The notes under the pieces are model-generated. The model saw only the letters and a program-made list of their open reading frames with translations. It did no database searches and was not told the origin of the DNA. From Acanthochlamys bracteata (lineage: Eukaryota > Streptophyta > Magnoliopsida > Pandanales > Velloziaceae), in the NCBI GenBank assembly GCA_019914995.1, contig CM034134.1:7262463-7326462 (forward strand): a stretch of DNA of 64,000 nt, given 5' to 3'. The translations under genes and the position numbers were made by a program. Position 1 is the stretch's first letter. Every line of letters starts with the position of its first letter. This document shows positions 24,201-36,243 of this stretch, in pieces.

Positions 24201-25274
24201 TTGAAATAGAAATTAGATTTCTAGAAAAACTTAGAATATAAAAGGTTCGTTCTAAATCCAAAATAAAACCAGTTCTTAAAACTAGTTTATAAGTTCCTAC
24301 GGCTTCCACACGTGAAGGCATCCGATTTCCAGAATAGATACTACATTCGCTGTTTGTTGATTTTCTTTGACTTAGAAAACCCTGCATGGTATTAGAAACA
24401 TTACTTGTAGAACCAGAATCAATCCACCAGGTGTTATGGGAAACATAAAACATATTAGATTCATAACACACATAAGATAGTAAATTACCTTTTTTTTCAA
24501 GCCAAACCTTTCTTTTAGGGCAATCCTTCCTCATGTGTCCCTTCTTTTTACAAAAGAAATACCTCGATTCTTTCACAGCAACATGAGAAGAACCATTCGA
24601 TTTACTTGTTGCATTCGATTTGTCCTTTCCTTTTTATTAAATGTTTGTCTTTTGTCTTCTGTTACCAGATGTGCACTTTCATTCATTTTCTGAACCAATC
24701 TTTCTTTCTCTTGAACACACATGATCAAAAGTTCATTAAATGACCATTTATCTTTATGTGTGCTATAGGAAATTTTAAAAGCATTATACTGAGATGGAAG
24801 AGAGTTCAGAACAAAATGCACCAGAAAATCATCAGAAATCTCCATCTTAAGGGACTTCAATTGAGCAGTAATGTCCATCATCTGCATAATGTGCTCGCGA
24901 ACACCCTTAAGGCCAATGAGTTTCATGGATGTCAACTTGCTCATTAGGGTGTTAGCCAATGCTTTATCCGAAAACTCAAATTGCTCATCAATATCCTTCA
25001 TTAAATTTTTGACATTAGTATAATCAGGTATCGACTCATGAATATTAGTCATAATGTGAGATTTGATATACATCATACTTAACCTGTTAGATTTCTCCCA
25101 CCGTTCGTATAATGCTATCTCACAAAGAGTACTAGTATTTGTAGGTATGGATGGCTCATCCTTGCGAAGAGCATAGTCATGGTCTAAGCATCCCAAATGA
25201 AGTAGAACACTCTCCTTCCACCCTTTATAGTTGTCACTACTTAAGCAGGAAACTTTATCATTAGAAAATATCAA
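21220..25274 (-). pseudogene. copia gag-pol pseudogene
   Basis: Pieces lie in several frames. Gag (UBN2-like) is at 24573-25274. A zinc knuckle with its first Cys lost (FFCKKKGHMRKDCPK) and a protease motif WWIDSGST are at 24115-24576. The pre-integrase HHCC region (LWHRRLGH, CVDCIKGK) is at 23876-24103. The integrase core with VRSDRSGEF and PSQNDVAERRNRTLMD is at 23156-23740. Reverse transcriptase lies at 22257-22505 (DVKTAFLNG, SIYGLKQASRQW) and 21978-22217 (YVDDILLAT). RNase H is at 21610-21978 (TRPDIAFTVG, GYSDSDF) and 21220-21471. It is a textbook copia order in a broken copy. Nothing here suggests a host gene. Confidence 0.92.
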
Positions 25275-25398
25275 AGTTTGATCAACTGCAAATAAATAAA
25301 TTTAACACGCTTACTCATCAATTAGGCATAAACTATCTAAAAGATAAACTTACTAATGTAAGACATATCATAATATACATGAATCCACGTCATTAAAA

Positions 25399-25575
25399 TC
25401 TTCCTGTGGGCAAAGATTCTAACACAATGATTTATACAATTAGCTTTTATGATAAAATTAGAAATTTATTATTATTTCTCAATTCCTGTGGGCAAATCAA
25501 AATAATAATAAATATTTTCTATTTCATCCTAGTTAAATATGAACATATAATAACTTCCTGTGGGCAAAGCTATCA
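25399..25575 (-). repeat. three-fold TTCCTGTGGGCAAA repeat in copia leader
   Basis: TTCCTGTGGGCAAA occurs near 25401, 25484 and 25556, about 72-83 bases apart, each followed by different A/T-rich sequence. In the element's own orientation this is TTTGCCCACAGGAA, between the primer-binding site and gag. Confidence 0.85.
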
Positions 25576-26152
25576 TATTTTCATATTTAATTACAATTTG
25601 ATGTCATATAAATATATGTGATTATATATATGGAAAATACTTGATGCTTACATCAATATAATTAAAGATGCTGTGGCTATTATTTAATTATTTATATGTA
25701 CACTAATCACATGACATCAAAATTTTGATTTAGCATATCATATATAAGCATATCATAAATACTTAATTATACTAAAATATTGCTAAACCAAGAATTATCT
25801 CAAAAATAAATGTGAATCATAAGCTTCACAAAATGCACCAGTTTGAGAGAGAACATAAATAAAATAAATCATATTTCAAAATATAATGAAATTGTATGGT
25901 ATACTATTTAAGTAAATAGACATGAATCGTTTATGTCTAAATAAAATAATATTATACCGTATTATACGATAAGATGGTTAATTTGTACTCATAATATTAT
26001 AGAATATATAAATATTCAAAAATACGTAAAATCAATAGAATTGGTATAAAGATTTCAAAGAAAAAATACAATATATGAATATAATATGAATTTAACATCA
26101 TATAATATACTTACATAGTTACTGTAAGACTAGGCATAGCGAAAAACTTAGT

Positions 26153-26165
26153 CTCTGATACCACA
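26153..26165 (-). other. copia primer-binding site
   Basis: On the minus strand, TGGTATCAGAGAC starts two bases after the LTR end. It is complementary to the 3' end of plant initiator methionine tRNA, the usual copia primer. Confidence 0.85.
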
Positions 26166-26572
26166 TGTTAGTCAAAATAATAGTTGAAGCGAAAATAATT
26201 TTGTAGAAAATTACTAACCTCCAGCCATAGTCAATCTTTTCTCTTCTTTAAGTTCTTCAACTCAATGAGTTCTTCCAACACAATAACAATCATTATAATA
26301 GAGTAAGGTATCTCTCTTGAATTGTGTGTATTGGAAATCCAAATGAATGCTATTTATAAAAAATAAAGTAATTTTTTCTATCAAGAAACTACCTCCATAA
26401 TATGATAACTACCGAATAACTACATAAAATAACTATCTAATAATTACACTCAATGGAATAACTACTAAACATAGGATAATTACTATAACTCCTACTATTT
26501 AATTATTTTATAATTATGTTACATAAAAATAAAGACCATTAATAATGTGTGATATTAAAATAATGTCCAACA
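26166..26572 (-). repeat. 5' LTR of copia element
   Basis: It begins TGTTAGTC and ends GTCCAACA on the plus strand, with intact TG/CA ends. It is flanked on the right by CTAAA, which matches the left flank of the other LTR. Confidence 0.92.
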
Positions 26573-27624
26573 CTAAATTTAATAAAATAATTTCACCGGC
26601 ATCTTCAAATGTTGCACATAATATTCTAGAAATTGAGATAATAATTATTTTTAGTTGAGTTTTCTACTGAATTTTTTCGACTTTAATAAATTCAGCACTA
26701 TTAATATATCAAGCCCTACATTAGATTTTGCAAAATCGAATAAAATACGATCCTTCATTATAATGCAACCCACTCGTGTGGAATCTTCAAATTAAAAACA
26801 TCAGCAGCTAACAACAACAAGAATTTATTTTTCAGTTATTGAAAAGTCTTGTAGTTTTGGAGTTGACCTGATTCATTTAAATCAGTGGGTTTCTTGGATA
26901 GAGCTGGATTTATTGAGTTTTGAATGTTTATGTACGATTTTTCTTCAATAGATAGACATGAACTTAATGATTTCGGGTGCGTTTCCGATTACTTATAAAA
27001 TAAAAAATTTTTAAAATAAAAAATATTTTTATTTTTTTTAAAAAATAATAATAATATGTAATAAAAAAATTTTATTATGTAAAATTTTTTAAATTTTTAA
27101 ATATTTATAAAATATATATTAAAATAAAAAATTAAAAATTAAAAAATGAAAAAAAGCTGAACCGTCACTCATTTCATAGATAGATACGGATCAATAAAAA
27201 AGTAAAATACATTAACACAAAACACTAATATTTTCTGTAATCATTTTAATCGTAATTTATATAGTTAGGAAGAGTTAATATACCTTAATAATTTTTAAAC
27301 TTATCTTTAAGAAATTTTTGGGTGCAGAATGGAGAAACCCTTTGTGCTTTATTCCAATTGATTATTTATCAATTACTTAAATTTGAAAAGAATCCCTGCA
27401 AAGTATTCTTCTTCATGTTTCTAGTAAGAAGTTTTGGTAAGTAAAAATCAAGCATGATGATTCACAGCAAAATATATTCCAAAAAACTTTACCAAACAAA
27501 TAATAATTTTTCCATTATACACTCATGCTAAAGTTTCACTAGTAACCACATATACAAGTTCTATATTTTAAACTTTCTATATTACACGCTTACCTATATA
27601 CTACATATACACACACCTATGTGT
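26573..27624. other. AT-rich spacer between copia element and EXO-like gene 2
   Basis: It contains one degenerate MITE-family copy at about 26976-27165. The last about 100 bases form the likely 3' UTR of the minus-strand gene at 27625. No other gene is seen. Confidence 0.5.
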
Positions 27625-28566
27625 TTAGACAGGTGTAGCACATTGAGAAGTCTTTGGATCCCACATGGCCGGAAGCAAGAATTTCCGGCCATTGATACCG
27701 TAAGCATTATAACTTGCTCCGGTAACGGAATCTGTTAACGTCTTCCCTGGAAACCCTGGATACGCACCTGACCCGAAAACGCCTGGACACGCTGTTACTG
27801 CCTCTAACGGAGCAGTTGCAGGTCCTTGAAAAAACCCGTCACCGAAAGGATTGGTCACAGCTCCGGCGAGCAACGTAGCGACATTTATCACCATTCCGTC
27901 AACGCCAACATCGTTGTTCGGTGAAATTAACGGTGGAGATTGTGGGCCGTATGTAGGTTGGTGAAACGGCCATGCACATTGTCCCGGACACTGCGTCGCT
28001 GAGTTTCCTACCCAAAGATAAGCGTAATTACCTGTCGTCGACTGTCTTATCGATCCATGTAAACCGCACTTGCTCCTGCAGAATCCATCGACTGCAACAT
28101 CTGCAGAGGTAAGAACAACGGCGACGGTGTTCGTTCTCATCTGTGAACTAATCATCTTTCCTGCCAAAGCAGTGACATCAGGTGCCTTTAAAACCTTCCC
28201 TAGTGAGTAGTTCTCATCAAGAATTTGTTTTCCTAGTTTGATTGTTGTTGCTCCATTGCGGTAACGTGCGGTGGTGCTCCACCATGAAGTAACCGAAGGT
28301 TCCCGCGGACGAACAGAACCGGTTGACGGAGTTAGAGAACTGATGAAGTCCGAAATAATAGAGCGTTGCGTAGGAGTGAAGCGGCCGTAGTAGAGAATGG
28401 AGATAATATAGTCACCTTTAAGCAAAGGTCCATTGTGGTAGTTCAATACCAAAGGTTGCTGTTGAACAACGGAAAGTTTTCTAGGGTTTGAAGCTGCTGC
28501 TGAGAAGCTGCTGAGCAGAGACGCAGAAGCTATAAGCAGAAGCAGGGAATAGTGAAGAAGACCCAT
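27625..28566 (-). CDS. EXL: EXORDIUM-like protein (PHI-1/EXO family), gene 2
   Basis: An intact 313-residue single-exon gene on the minus strand. Residues 1 to about 25 form a secretion signal (MGLLHYSLLLLIASASLLSS). Family blocks follow in order: [87 protein letters not shown] and the closing TSQCATPV. Cysteines match gene 1. The C-terminal half is very close to the gene at 17307 (both have PATAPLEAVTACPGVFGSG), so these two form one subgroup. The product is expected in the cell wall/apoplast with a regulatory role in growth; its biochemical activity is unknown. A TATAAA sits about 55 bases upstream of the start. Confidence 0.96.
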   Translation of the reverse strand: MGLLHYSLLLLIASASLLSSFSAAASNPRKLSVVQQQPLVLNYHNGPLLKGDYIISILYYGRFTPTQRSIISDFISSLTPSTGSVRPREPSVTSWWSTTARYRNGATTIKLGKQILDENYSLGKVLKAPDVTALAGKMISSQMRTNTVAVVLTSADVAVDGFCRSKCGLHGSIRQSTTGNYAYLWVGNSATQCPGQCAWPFHQPTYGPQSPPLISPNNDVGVDGMVINVATLLAGAVTNPFGDGFFQGPATAPLEAVTACPGVFGSGAYPGFPGKTLTDSVTGASYNAYGINGRKFLLPAMWDPKTSQCATPV

Positions 28567-28619
28567 TTGTGGAGGTGGAGCGGAGGTGGAGGCGTGTGTT
28601 GAAGTGAGTTTCGTGTGGG

Positions 28620-28625
28620 TTTTAT
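28620..28625 (-). promoter_or_regulatory. TATA box of EXO-like gene 2
   Basis: TATAAA on the minus strand lies about 55 bases upstream of the start codon. Confidence 0.6.
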
Positions 28626-29847
28626 AGTGGAAGAGAGTTGAAGGACAGCTGGATCCTTGAAGTCCTTGAAAGGGTTAGGTTGTCGACAAGTGCTCGGAGC
28701 CATTTTTTTTGGATTAGATTTTGGTGTTGGTAGGGTTTGGGATTGGAAATGGGTACCATTGGGGAAGGCATTAACAATAGCAGTTGTATTTGTTTGCGTT
28801 CAGAAAAAATAATTTTTTAAGATTTAGTTATATTTTAATATATATTTTGTAAATATAAAAAAAATTATTTAAAAATTTAAAAATATAAAAAATTTTATAT
28901 AATAAAACATTTTTATTATATATTTTTATTGTTTTAAAAATGAAAAAAATAAAAACTTTTGTTTTTACAAAAAAATTTTATAATTATTCCTAAACGCTTT
29001 CAAATGTAGAGAGCAAAAAAGGGGTAGGTTCTTTTTGGTGCCGGCAATCAAAGGGCACACAATTGAACCGAAAGAGGGTGCATTACAGGTTCTTCTCGCT
29101 AAGAGATCGTTGCAGAGTATTTAAAATAAAATGTTTTATTTAAAAAGAATTTATTTAAAATTTTATAAAACGAATTTAGTTTTTAATAAAAAAATTATAT
29201 ATATAATATATAATATATTATAACATATTTATAAAATACCATAAAAATTTATTTAAAAATATAAAAGTTTAAAGTGGAAAAATAATGTGAAACTTACCCT
29301 CAAATATAGTGCAACCGATTCTATAATATTACTTCATGGGTGAGAACGTATGCACATTCCTTTTTAAAATTTTTAGATATGCTTTTGTCAAAACAAAATT
29401 TTAAATTCGATCTCTAATATTAAATATAAAAAAATTATAATTTAAAAATATATTAATAAAATTTTAACTGAATCTAGTTATAAATTAATTTTTGTCTGAT
29501 TTTTCAATCAAAATAATAAAAGTAATTTATATTTTTAAAAGAATATTATCATCTTAATCAATAAATTAAATGAAGGTACTTTAATAATTCAATTAATATA
29601 AAATTTTGTTAAAAATATTTTTAATTTTCAATTTTCCCATATTTATCAATTAATTTCTAATTTAAAATATTTTATAATATTGGAACTATACTAATAAGTA
29701 TTTAAAAAGTGACTTTCATATATTTCCACTCTAGGTTATTTTCTTATTTTCCATTGCCTAAAAGTACCAATTTTTGGGTCCATAATAAAGGGAGTCAAAC
29801 AAGGCGCACAAAAAGCCAGGATAGGGCGGCAGCTGTGTTGATTATTT

Positions 29848-30065
29848 AGCGATATTTATAAAACAAATTTTTTTAAATAAAAAGTATTTTCATTTTTCTA
29901 AAAAAATAAGTTTTTATTTTAAAAAGATAATAATAATATATAATAAAATTTTACTATGTAAAATTTTCTATATTTTCTAAATTTTAAATAATTCTTTAAA
30001 AACTTATAAAAATATATATTAAAAAATATATAATTAAAATTAAAAATTTTCTTTTAGAATACTAA
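29848..30065 (+). repeat. AT-rich MITE family copy
   Basis: It carries the family blocks with AAAAAAATAAG, AATAATATATAATAAAATTTTACTATG and AAAAATATATATTAAAAAATAT in order. The ends are degenerate. Confidence 0.6.
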
Positions 30066-30762
30066 ATCAATCGCACCTTGTTTTTAAACCATCAAGCACC
30101 CCATACGTGTGTTGTGTTGGACCATTGCTTTTATTTTGTTAGATTATCACTCACTTCATTCACTTGTTATTTACGTTTTGTTTATGAAGTTTCATTACTT
30201 CCATAAATGTTTTAGTTTGTTTATTGCTCTATGGCGTAGCCGCGTAGATATGATGGAATCTGGAGCTACTAGATTTATAAAAAAAATTATTTTTAAACTT
30301 ATATTAAAATGTATGAAATATAATATTAATTTATTTCTATATTTTTAAATAATTCACTTATAAAAACTTTATTTTGAGGATTTTATTTTCGAAGCAACAA
30401 AATATAAAATTCTCACTCAGTTAGTAAAACTCATTTCAAAATTTATATTTAAAAAAATTTAAGTTTAAAAAATTTACTTCACCTCACTAGAATTGACTCT
30501 ATGACCATAATATTTGACTAAATCAACAAATATAATATATTTAATATAAATATATTTCAGATGTATTTTTATTTCGTGGTCATATCAACAAAAATCAATT
30601 TGTGAAGCTTTTGGAGCGTTTCAAATAGGTAACTTTATTGGAATTGAACTTATTCAATTTTTTTAAAACAAGCTTAATTCTTTTGACTAAAAATATAATA
30701 TATCAAATAATGTAAATTATTTTGAAATTAGAAAAATAGTATAAGCACTATACAATACTAAA

Positions 30763-31005
30763 CGTTTGGAAGTATTTATAAATAAATTTTTTTTTAAATA
30801 GAAAATAATTTTTTTAAATGAGTTTTATTTTTATTTCTAAAAAATAATAAATATATAAAATAAAAAAATCACACTATATAAAAATTTTTTATAATTTTTA
30901 AATTTTTAAATAAATTTTTTAAATACTTATAAAATATATATTAAAAAATATAAAATAAAAATTAAAAAGGAGTGTTTGAAAAACGTAATTCCAAACGCCT
31001 ACTCC
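30763..31005 (+). repeat. AT-rich MITE family copy
   Basis: It starts CGTTTGGAAGTATTTATAAA and ends near AATTCCAAACGC, so the two ends are inverted to each other. The interior matches the family, including TCACACTATATAAAA. Confidence 0.75.
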
Positions 31006-31317
31006 AAATTCCTGATTGCAACCTAAGCAGGAAGAACTTTTTCCGAAAGATGGCCTAAATTTTGTGGCGTGGTATGGATTATTTAGCGCAAATGCTCTTA
31101 GTAGCCCAAAAGAATTTTGGAGAAATTTAACATAATAATCTCACTAACAAATAACAAAGAAGAATAAGATTCAGATTGAAAACAAACATTTCCATATATA
31201 TTATTATTTATTTATTTATATCTCAATATGAATTACAAGGTCTCTCAGCTATATATACAGTGTTTTTACTCGTAGCAAAAAAAACAAAACAAAATAGAAG
31301 CTCTATTGATTCAGTTT

Positions 31318-32250
31318 TTAAACCAAAGGGGAGCAGGTTGAAGTTTGAGGGTCGAACAAAGCTGGCAACAAGTACTTCCTTCCACTAGCACCATTTGCAT
31401 TGAAGCTTGCTCCTGTCGTCTTGTCAACTAACAAATCTCCAGCATAACCCGGGTACGCGTTCTTTGCATAAACCCCCGGGCACGCCGTTGCAGCTTCCAG
31501 TGGTGCTTCTTTTGGTCCCTGAAAGAACCCGTTTCCGAACGGATTCGTCACTGTTCCGGCAATCATACTCCCCAAATTGATCACCATTCCGTCGACCCCT
31601 ACGTCGGCATTTGGTGGAACCAGTGGAGGTGTTTGCGGGCCGTATATCGGTTGGTGGAACGGCCATGCGCATTGTCCAGGGCACTGCTTTGCGGAGTTTC
31701 CGACCCAGATGTACGCGTAGCCTGCTTTCTTGTTCGATCCGTGGAATCCACAGCTGCTCATGCAGAAGCCTTCGACGGTCACGTCTTGTGCTGTAAGCAC
31801 TACTGCAATGCCTCCCTTCTTAGCTCTGGCCTTCTTTGCCAAAAGCGCGATCTGCGATCTTTTTAAAGACTTGCCAAGCGAGCATTTCTCGTCAGAGACT
31901 TGATTGGACAACACAATGTTGGCTTGAGCCTTCTTCTTAGACATGTAGAGCTTGTTGATTGTGCTCCACCATTGCGAAACAGAGGGTGAAGATTTGGGAT
32001 TCGATGAAGAAGAGAAAGAGATGAAGAAATCAGAGATGATGGATTTCTGGACAGGAGCGAACTTTCCATACCAAAGAATGGACACCGGAATGTTTCCTTG
32101 AAGCAGAACTCCGTTATGGTACTTCAAGGGAGTTGATGAAGTTGAAACTAAAGCTGCAAGTTTCCGCGAAGATCCAACTGAAACTTGAGCTATGCTCACT
32201 AGAACAACAAAGAAAACAAATGCTTTCTGAGCAAATGCGTAACAAGCCAT
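31318..32250 (-). CDS. EXL: EXORDIUM-like protein, gene 3 (near-identical twin of the gene at 52477)
   Basis: An intact 310-residue single-exon gene on the minus strand. The start MACYAFAQKAF was chosen over an in-frame ATG 78 bases upstream because the hydrophobic signal peptide (to about residue 26) begins there and the twin gene has only this start. The family core is complete: [92 protein letters not shown]. The coding sequence differs from 52477-53409 at one base only (Val18, GTG, against Leu18, CTG). The sequence after the stop is unrelated and the promoter has diverged. Predicted secreted apoplastic growth-related protein; molecular activity unknown. Confidence 0.96.
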   Translation of the reverse strand: MACYAFAQKAFVFFVVLVSIAQVSVGSSRKLAALVSTSSTPLKYHNGVLLQGNIPVSILWYGKFAPVQKSIISDFFISFSSSSNPKSSPSVSQWWSTINKLYMSKKKAQANIVLSNQVSDEKCSLGKSLKRSQIALLAKKARAKKGGIAVVLTAQDVTVEGFCMSSCGFHGSNKKAGYAYIWVGNSAKQCPGQCAWPFHQPIYGPQTPPLVPPNADVGVDGMVINLGSMIAGTVTNPFGNGFFQGPKEAPLEAATACPGVYAKNAYPGYAGDLLVDKTTGASFNANGASGRKYLLPALFDPQTSTCSPLV

Positions 32251-32326
32251 TTCAAACTGACAAGCTAGTTTGTGAAGATCAAGATTGTTATTGCGATGAA
32301 TTGGAATTGAGAACAAATGGGTACAC

Positions 32327-32336
32327 ATATATATAG
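32327..32336 (-). promoter_or_regulatory. TATA box of EXO-like gene 3
   Basis: TATATATATG on the minus strand lies about 77 bases upstream of the start codon, just before the 5' UTR block shared with the twin gene. Confidence 0.55.
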
Positions 32337-32399
32337 TGGAATTATTGAAAATTTCGTGTTAGTGTTTAGAAGGATGGTTCTTGTAAGCTTCCAAAAACA

Positions 32400-33507
32400 T
32401 TAAATTTTTGTTTACTTTGAACGAAGAGAAGTCAGAGCTTTGTAGATAGATAGGAATATATCATGCATGAATTGTGGCTAACTTCTTAGTTGGCATGTTT
32501 AATAAGATTCCATTGCTACTGTTTTGATGATTGAGTGCATGAATGGTGGAAGCATTTTTTTATCTAGTGAAGGTTTCCTAGCTAATGGCCTAGCGGCGTT
32601 GTTCGCGTTATTGTTTTAGAGAACGAACGAGTCTTCTGGGCAACAAGAGATGGACAAGAGTTGTCTTCTGATCAGTGTTTGCTGGAGAGCCGTGTGACCT
32701 AAAGCCTTGACTGAAATTTCCCGAATGCAAATTCTAGAAACCCCAACTACATCTATGAGTTGGTATTTTGTGAAATAGTAATACTGTGCGCAACTTTTTT
32801 ACATTGTAATGCCCGCACTAAGGGTTTCGTGAAAGTGAAAAATAGTAAATAGAATTTTTTTTAAAATAAAATAAAAGTAAAGTTCAGTATTTGTGTTTAA
32901 ATAGATTTTAAAAATGTGTTAAAAATTAATAAATATAATTGTATTAGAAAATATGCAAATAAAAAGTTTATAACTAGAGTTTCGTATGTGGAAGTAGAAT
33001 TTTAAATTTTTTTTATAATTAAAATATATAAACTGTTCGGAACTCAAAATCTAGCGGAAGAAAGTGGAGTTTACGGTTGTTTGAAACATGCCCAAGCGTT
33101 GATCAATCGTAGAAAATGAGTTTAAAAAAAAAACAGAAGAAGCTTTTTATATTAGTTGCATTTAAAAGTGAATCAAAATCTAATTTTTAAGAAAAAATTA
33201 AGTTCAAATAAAACCGACACGCGAACTAAAAGCGTGTTTATTTTGATATTAAACTCATTTTTTAAAAATAAATTTAAAAATAAAAAAGAGCTTAAAATAA
33301 AATAAATTTTTATGTTTAATTTGTATTAAAAGTGAGCTTGAAAATCAAATTTTTAGTTTTAATTTTGAATTTTTAAAGTGAATTTTTTAGCAAAAAAAAT
33401 TTATTTAAAATTGTGTTTAATTTAGTTTATAAGTAAGTTAAAGAAATAAATTTACAATGTAGGTAAATAAACTCTAAATCAAATAATATAACTTTTATAG
33501 AATAATA
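32400..33507. other. upstream spacer of EXO-like gene 3, no further gene
   Basis: Promoter-side DNA of the minus-strand gene changes to AT-rich sequence after about 32820. No open frame with recognisable content is seen. Confidence 0.45.
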
Positions 33508-33740
33508 GGGAATGTTTGGGAGTGCTTATGAAATAAAACTTTTCTGAAATGGATGGTATTTTTATTTATTTGAAAAACGAATTCTATTTTTTTGATTTAA
33601 AAAAATAAAAACATACAATAAAAAAGTCTCACTATTTAAAATTTTTTACACTTTCTAAATTCTTAAATAAATTTTTTAATATTTATAAAATATGTATTAA
33701 AAATTTTAAATTAAAAAATTATTTATGGGAAACGCTCAAC
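33508..33740 (+). repeat. AT-rich MITE family copy
   Basis: It starts GGGAATGTTTGGGAGTGCTT and carries AAAAACATACAATAAAAAAG, TCTCACTATTTAAAA and TTTACACTTTCTAAATTC. The right end GGGAAACGC resembles the family's degenerate end. Confidence 0.78.
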
Positions 33741-34709
33741 TAAACGGGCTTAACTCATTTTTATGCTTTGAAGATACTAGGCAATGCATTAATTAGAATC
33801 GTATATAATCAATTTCTCATTGTTCCCTATGTACATACCAGCACTGGAATTCAAAATTTTGAGTTTCTGTAAAATAAAACATGCTGCTGTACACTCTCCA
33901 GACAAAGCTATCAATAGATAAGCTTCTTCGTTTCTCCAATATATTCCAATTCCATGTTCTAAGTAAAGGAGACAAGAAGAACTGCTCTGCTTAAGCTGAA
34001 CTAATTTCCAATTTTCAAAGCAAGATATTGGAATTTGTTCATTAGAGAAGAAAACTCAAAATGCACGATTGAAGGTAGCTGGCAGACAAAGAGTTCCTGC
34101 AGTTTTAGTGCAAATGGCACTGAAATTGATTCTGTTCACGAGAGCTTTCGAGCGACACAGCTATCTTTATGGGAGGTGTAGGATTTGTTTAAATATTATA
34201 AATAAAATAAGAATTTGATAATTAAAATTAGTGGATAATTATTTTTTATTTTAAGAGGTTTTTTAAATTTAGCAGTTATTTTTTTTTTGAAAGTAGTGTT
34301 TTGAATTAATTGTACTGGGTCGTTTGGAGTTGCTTAAATAAGGTACTTTTTAAAGAAATTTTAGTTTTCTAAAAAACAAGCTTATTGTTTTTAGCTTAAT
34401 GAAATAATAATAATAATATATATGAAAATTTAATAATGTACATTTTATCCATATTGTCCAAACTTTATAAAACATTTTCTACAATACTATAAATCTCTTT
34501 GAAAAAATGAATAGTTAAAAGGCAAACAGAAATTGATATGAAATGGAAAGTCAAATTCATAATTGACAGATTGAACCGGACGGAAAGCTTTTCGGATCAA
34601 CAATTTTTTGATGAATCCGGCAGATCAACAAGGGTCAATAGCCCACCATCAATAGCACCGGCTCTCGCTCTGGCTAGCCATGAATGCATCTACTATTGCT
34701 GTTCTTATC

Positions 34710-34895
34710 AGCATCATCAGTGAGTTTGCAATTTGAATTCGTTAATCAATTTCGGATCAACTTATTTAATAATTGGGTTAAATTCGTTTAATTCTAATTC
34801 AATTTATAAATTTATACGGGTCAAAATTGTCTAACTCTAACCCAACCGATTAATAATCGGGTTAAATTCGGATCGACCTATTAATAAAATTATTA
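34710..34895. repeat. MITE-like repeat with GGATCAACTT / CGGATCGACC motifs
   Basis: It starts near TTTGCAATTTGAATTCG and contains repeated TTAATAAT-GGGTTAAATTCG units in both halves. It is similar in style to 35398-35575. Boundaries are uncertain. Confidence 0.4.
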
Positions 34896-35397
34896 ATTAT
34901 TAATTTTATATTTTTAAAATTTAGCGAAATTATAATATCAGTTATAATGGAAGTGCACGATGTTTTTAATGACGAGATATAGTGAATATCCGTCAAAACG
35001 TGCATTCTTTAATATCTTCATCAGTTTTTAAAATATCTAAAAAAAATTTATCTTTAATTTTATTTTTTGAAAATATGTGTTGACAGCTGAAATTTTATGA
35101 TTATAAATATATACTAATAATTTTGATAAAAATTTTGATAAACATAGCTATCTAACAAAATTTTGTTAAAAACTTTTATAAGAAATTCAAATTCGTCATT
35201 ATAGAAACACCTACATAATAATACTTTCGATAATATTATAATTCTTATCTTACACTATTTTACTAATATATAAAAATAACAATTAATTATAAATACTATA
35301 TAATTTAATAATTTATAAATTACTACTATCGATTACTTTTATTGTCAATATTTTAATATACGAAAAGAAAAAAATTAAATATTGTTCCTTTAAAAGA

Positions 35398-35575
35398 TGG
35401 CAATTCGAGTTGATTGGTCAATTTCGGATTAATTCGGTCGATGCATTTAATAACCGGATCAAATTCATTCAACTCTAATCCAATCTATATTGTTATACGA
35501 ACTTTTAACCCTAATCCTAATTAAATGGATTAGTTTTGGGTTACATTTTCGGATCGGATTATATATTGCCAACTC
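35398..35575. repeat. MITE-like repeat with GGCAATT termini
   Basis: The left end is ATGGCAATTCGAGTTGATTG and the right end reads CGGATCGGATTATATATTGCC, so the termini are loosely inverted. TTTCGGATTAATTCGG and TTTTCGGATCGG lie near the two ends. This resembles hAT-type MITEs of plants; no clear 8-bp duplication is seen. Confidence 0.45.
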
Positions 35576-36243
35576 TACATTCAACGATTCTTTAATTGAC
35601 TCGGATGGGTCGATCCGGGTCGAACGTGTTGGCAAAATTTTGAATTAATTTGAATCCGTTTGTATTCTAGGCAACTATTTCTACGTCGATCCGAGTTGTC
35701 AGCTTCAGGTCGACTTGGGCGATCCGATGCGCATCTGCCAATTATAATAACCACTATATGTATGAAAGATATCTTGAAGTTGTCAAATTATTGGAATAAC
35801 CAGAAATATTTTTTTAGATCAATTACAAATTTTATTTTTACTTTATATTGTGCAAAAGTCAAACATAGGGAAGGGTTATCATATTTAGAACTGTTTTGTG
35901 TAGAAAATTTCAAAAAACAATTTTTGGGATAGTAAAATAACATTTAAGTTTTCATTTTTAAATCATTTCCAAAATTTGCAACAACCTTATAATGTTATTT
36001 AATAGAGACAGAAACTTTTCTTCCCGCCATCAAACTGAAAATTAAGATCTTATTTTCTTGATTGTTTCAATGCGCATTTCTTTTATCGGAAGGATAAATA
36101 AAGATTCATGCTAATTGTCTTGAAAATCTTCTATGTGCTTGATTTGAATTTACAACCAATTCTAAAACACATCGACCAAGATTCTGATGCATTAAAATCT
36201 GAAAGAGTTAAGGAGAGAGAGACGAATTCACATGTCGAGGTCA

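Larger units (their letters stand above)
20504..26572 (-). mobile_element. Ty1/copia LTR retrotransposon, full length, inactive
   Basis: The element is on the minus strand and about 6.07 kb long. It has two LTRs (20504-20909 and 26166-26572) and a perfect 5-bp TSD, CTAAA at 20499-20503 and 26573-26577. A primer-binding site TGGTATCAGAGAC lies inside the right LTR and a purine tract CCAAGTGGGAGAA inside the left one. In transcription order the remnants are gag with a zinc knuckle, protease, integrase, reverse transcriptase and RNase H, which is the copia order. Stops and frameshifts interrupt every domain and the LTRs have clearly diverged, so the insertion is old. Confidence 0.95.
28567..31317. 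other. AT-rich spacer with several MITE copies
   Basis: It holds the gene 2 promoter at its left end. MITE-family copies lie at about 28785-29005 (inverted), 29848-30065 and 30763-31005, with a partial one near 29130-29290. The open frames at 30109-30348 and 31176-31388 have no family signature. No further gene is seen. Confidence 0.5.

Noticed and set aside
26153-26165. tRNA-like sequence
   Set aside because: It is only the retrotransposon primer-binding site. No tRNA gene structure is present.
32251-32328. In-frame upstream ATG giving a 336-residue version of EXO-like gene 3
   Set aside because: The twin gene lacks this ATG, and the added 26 residues would bury the signal peptide. The internal start at 32250 fits the family.
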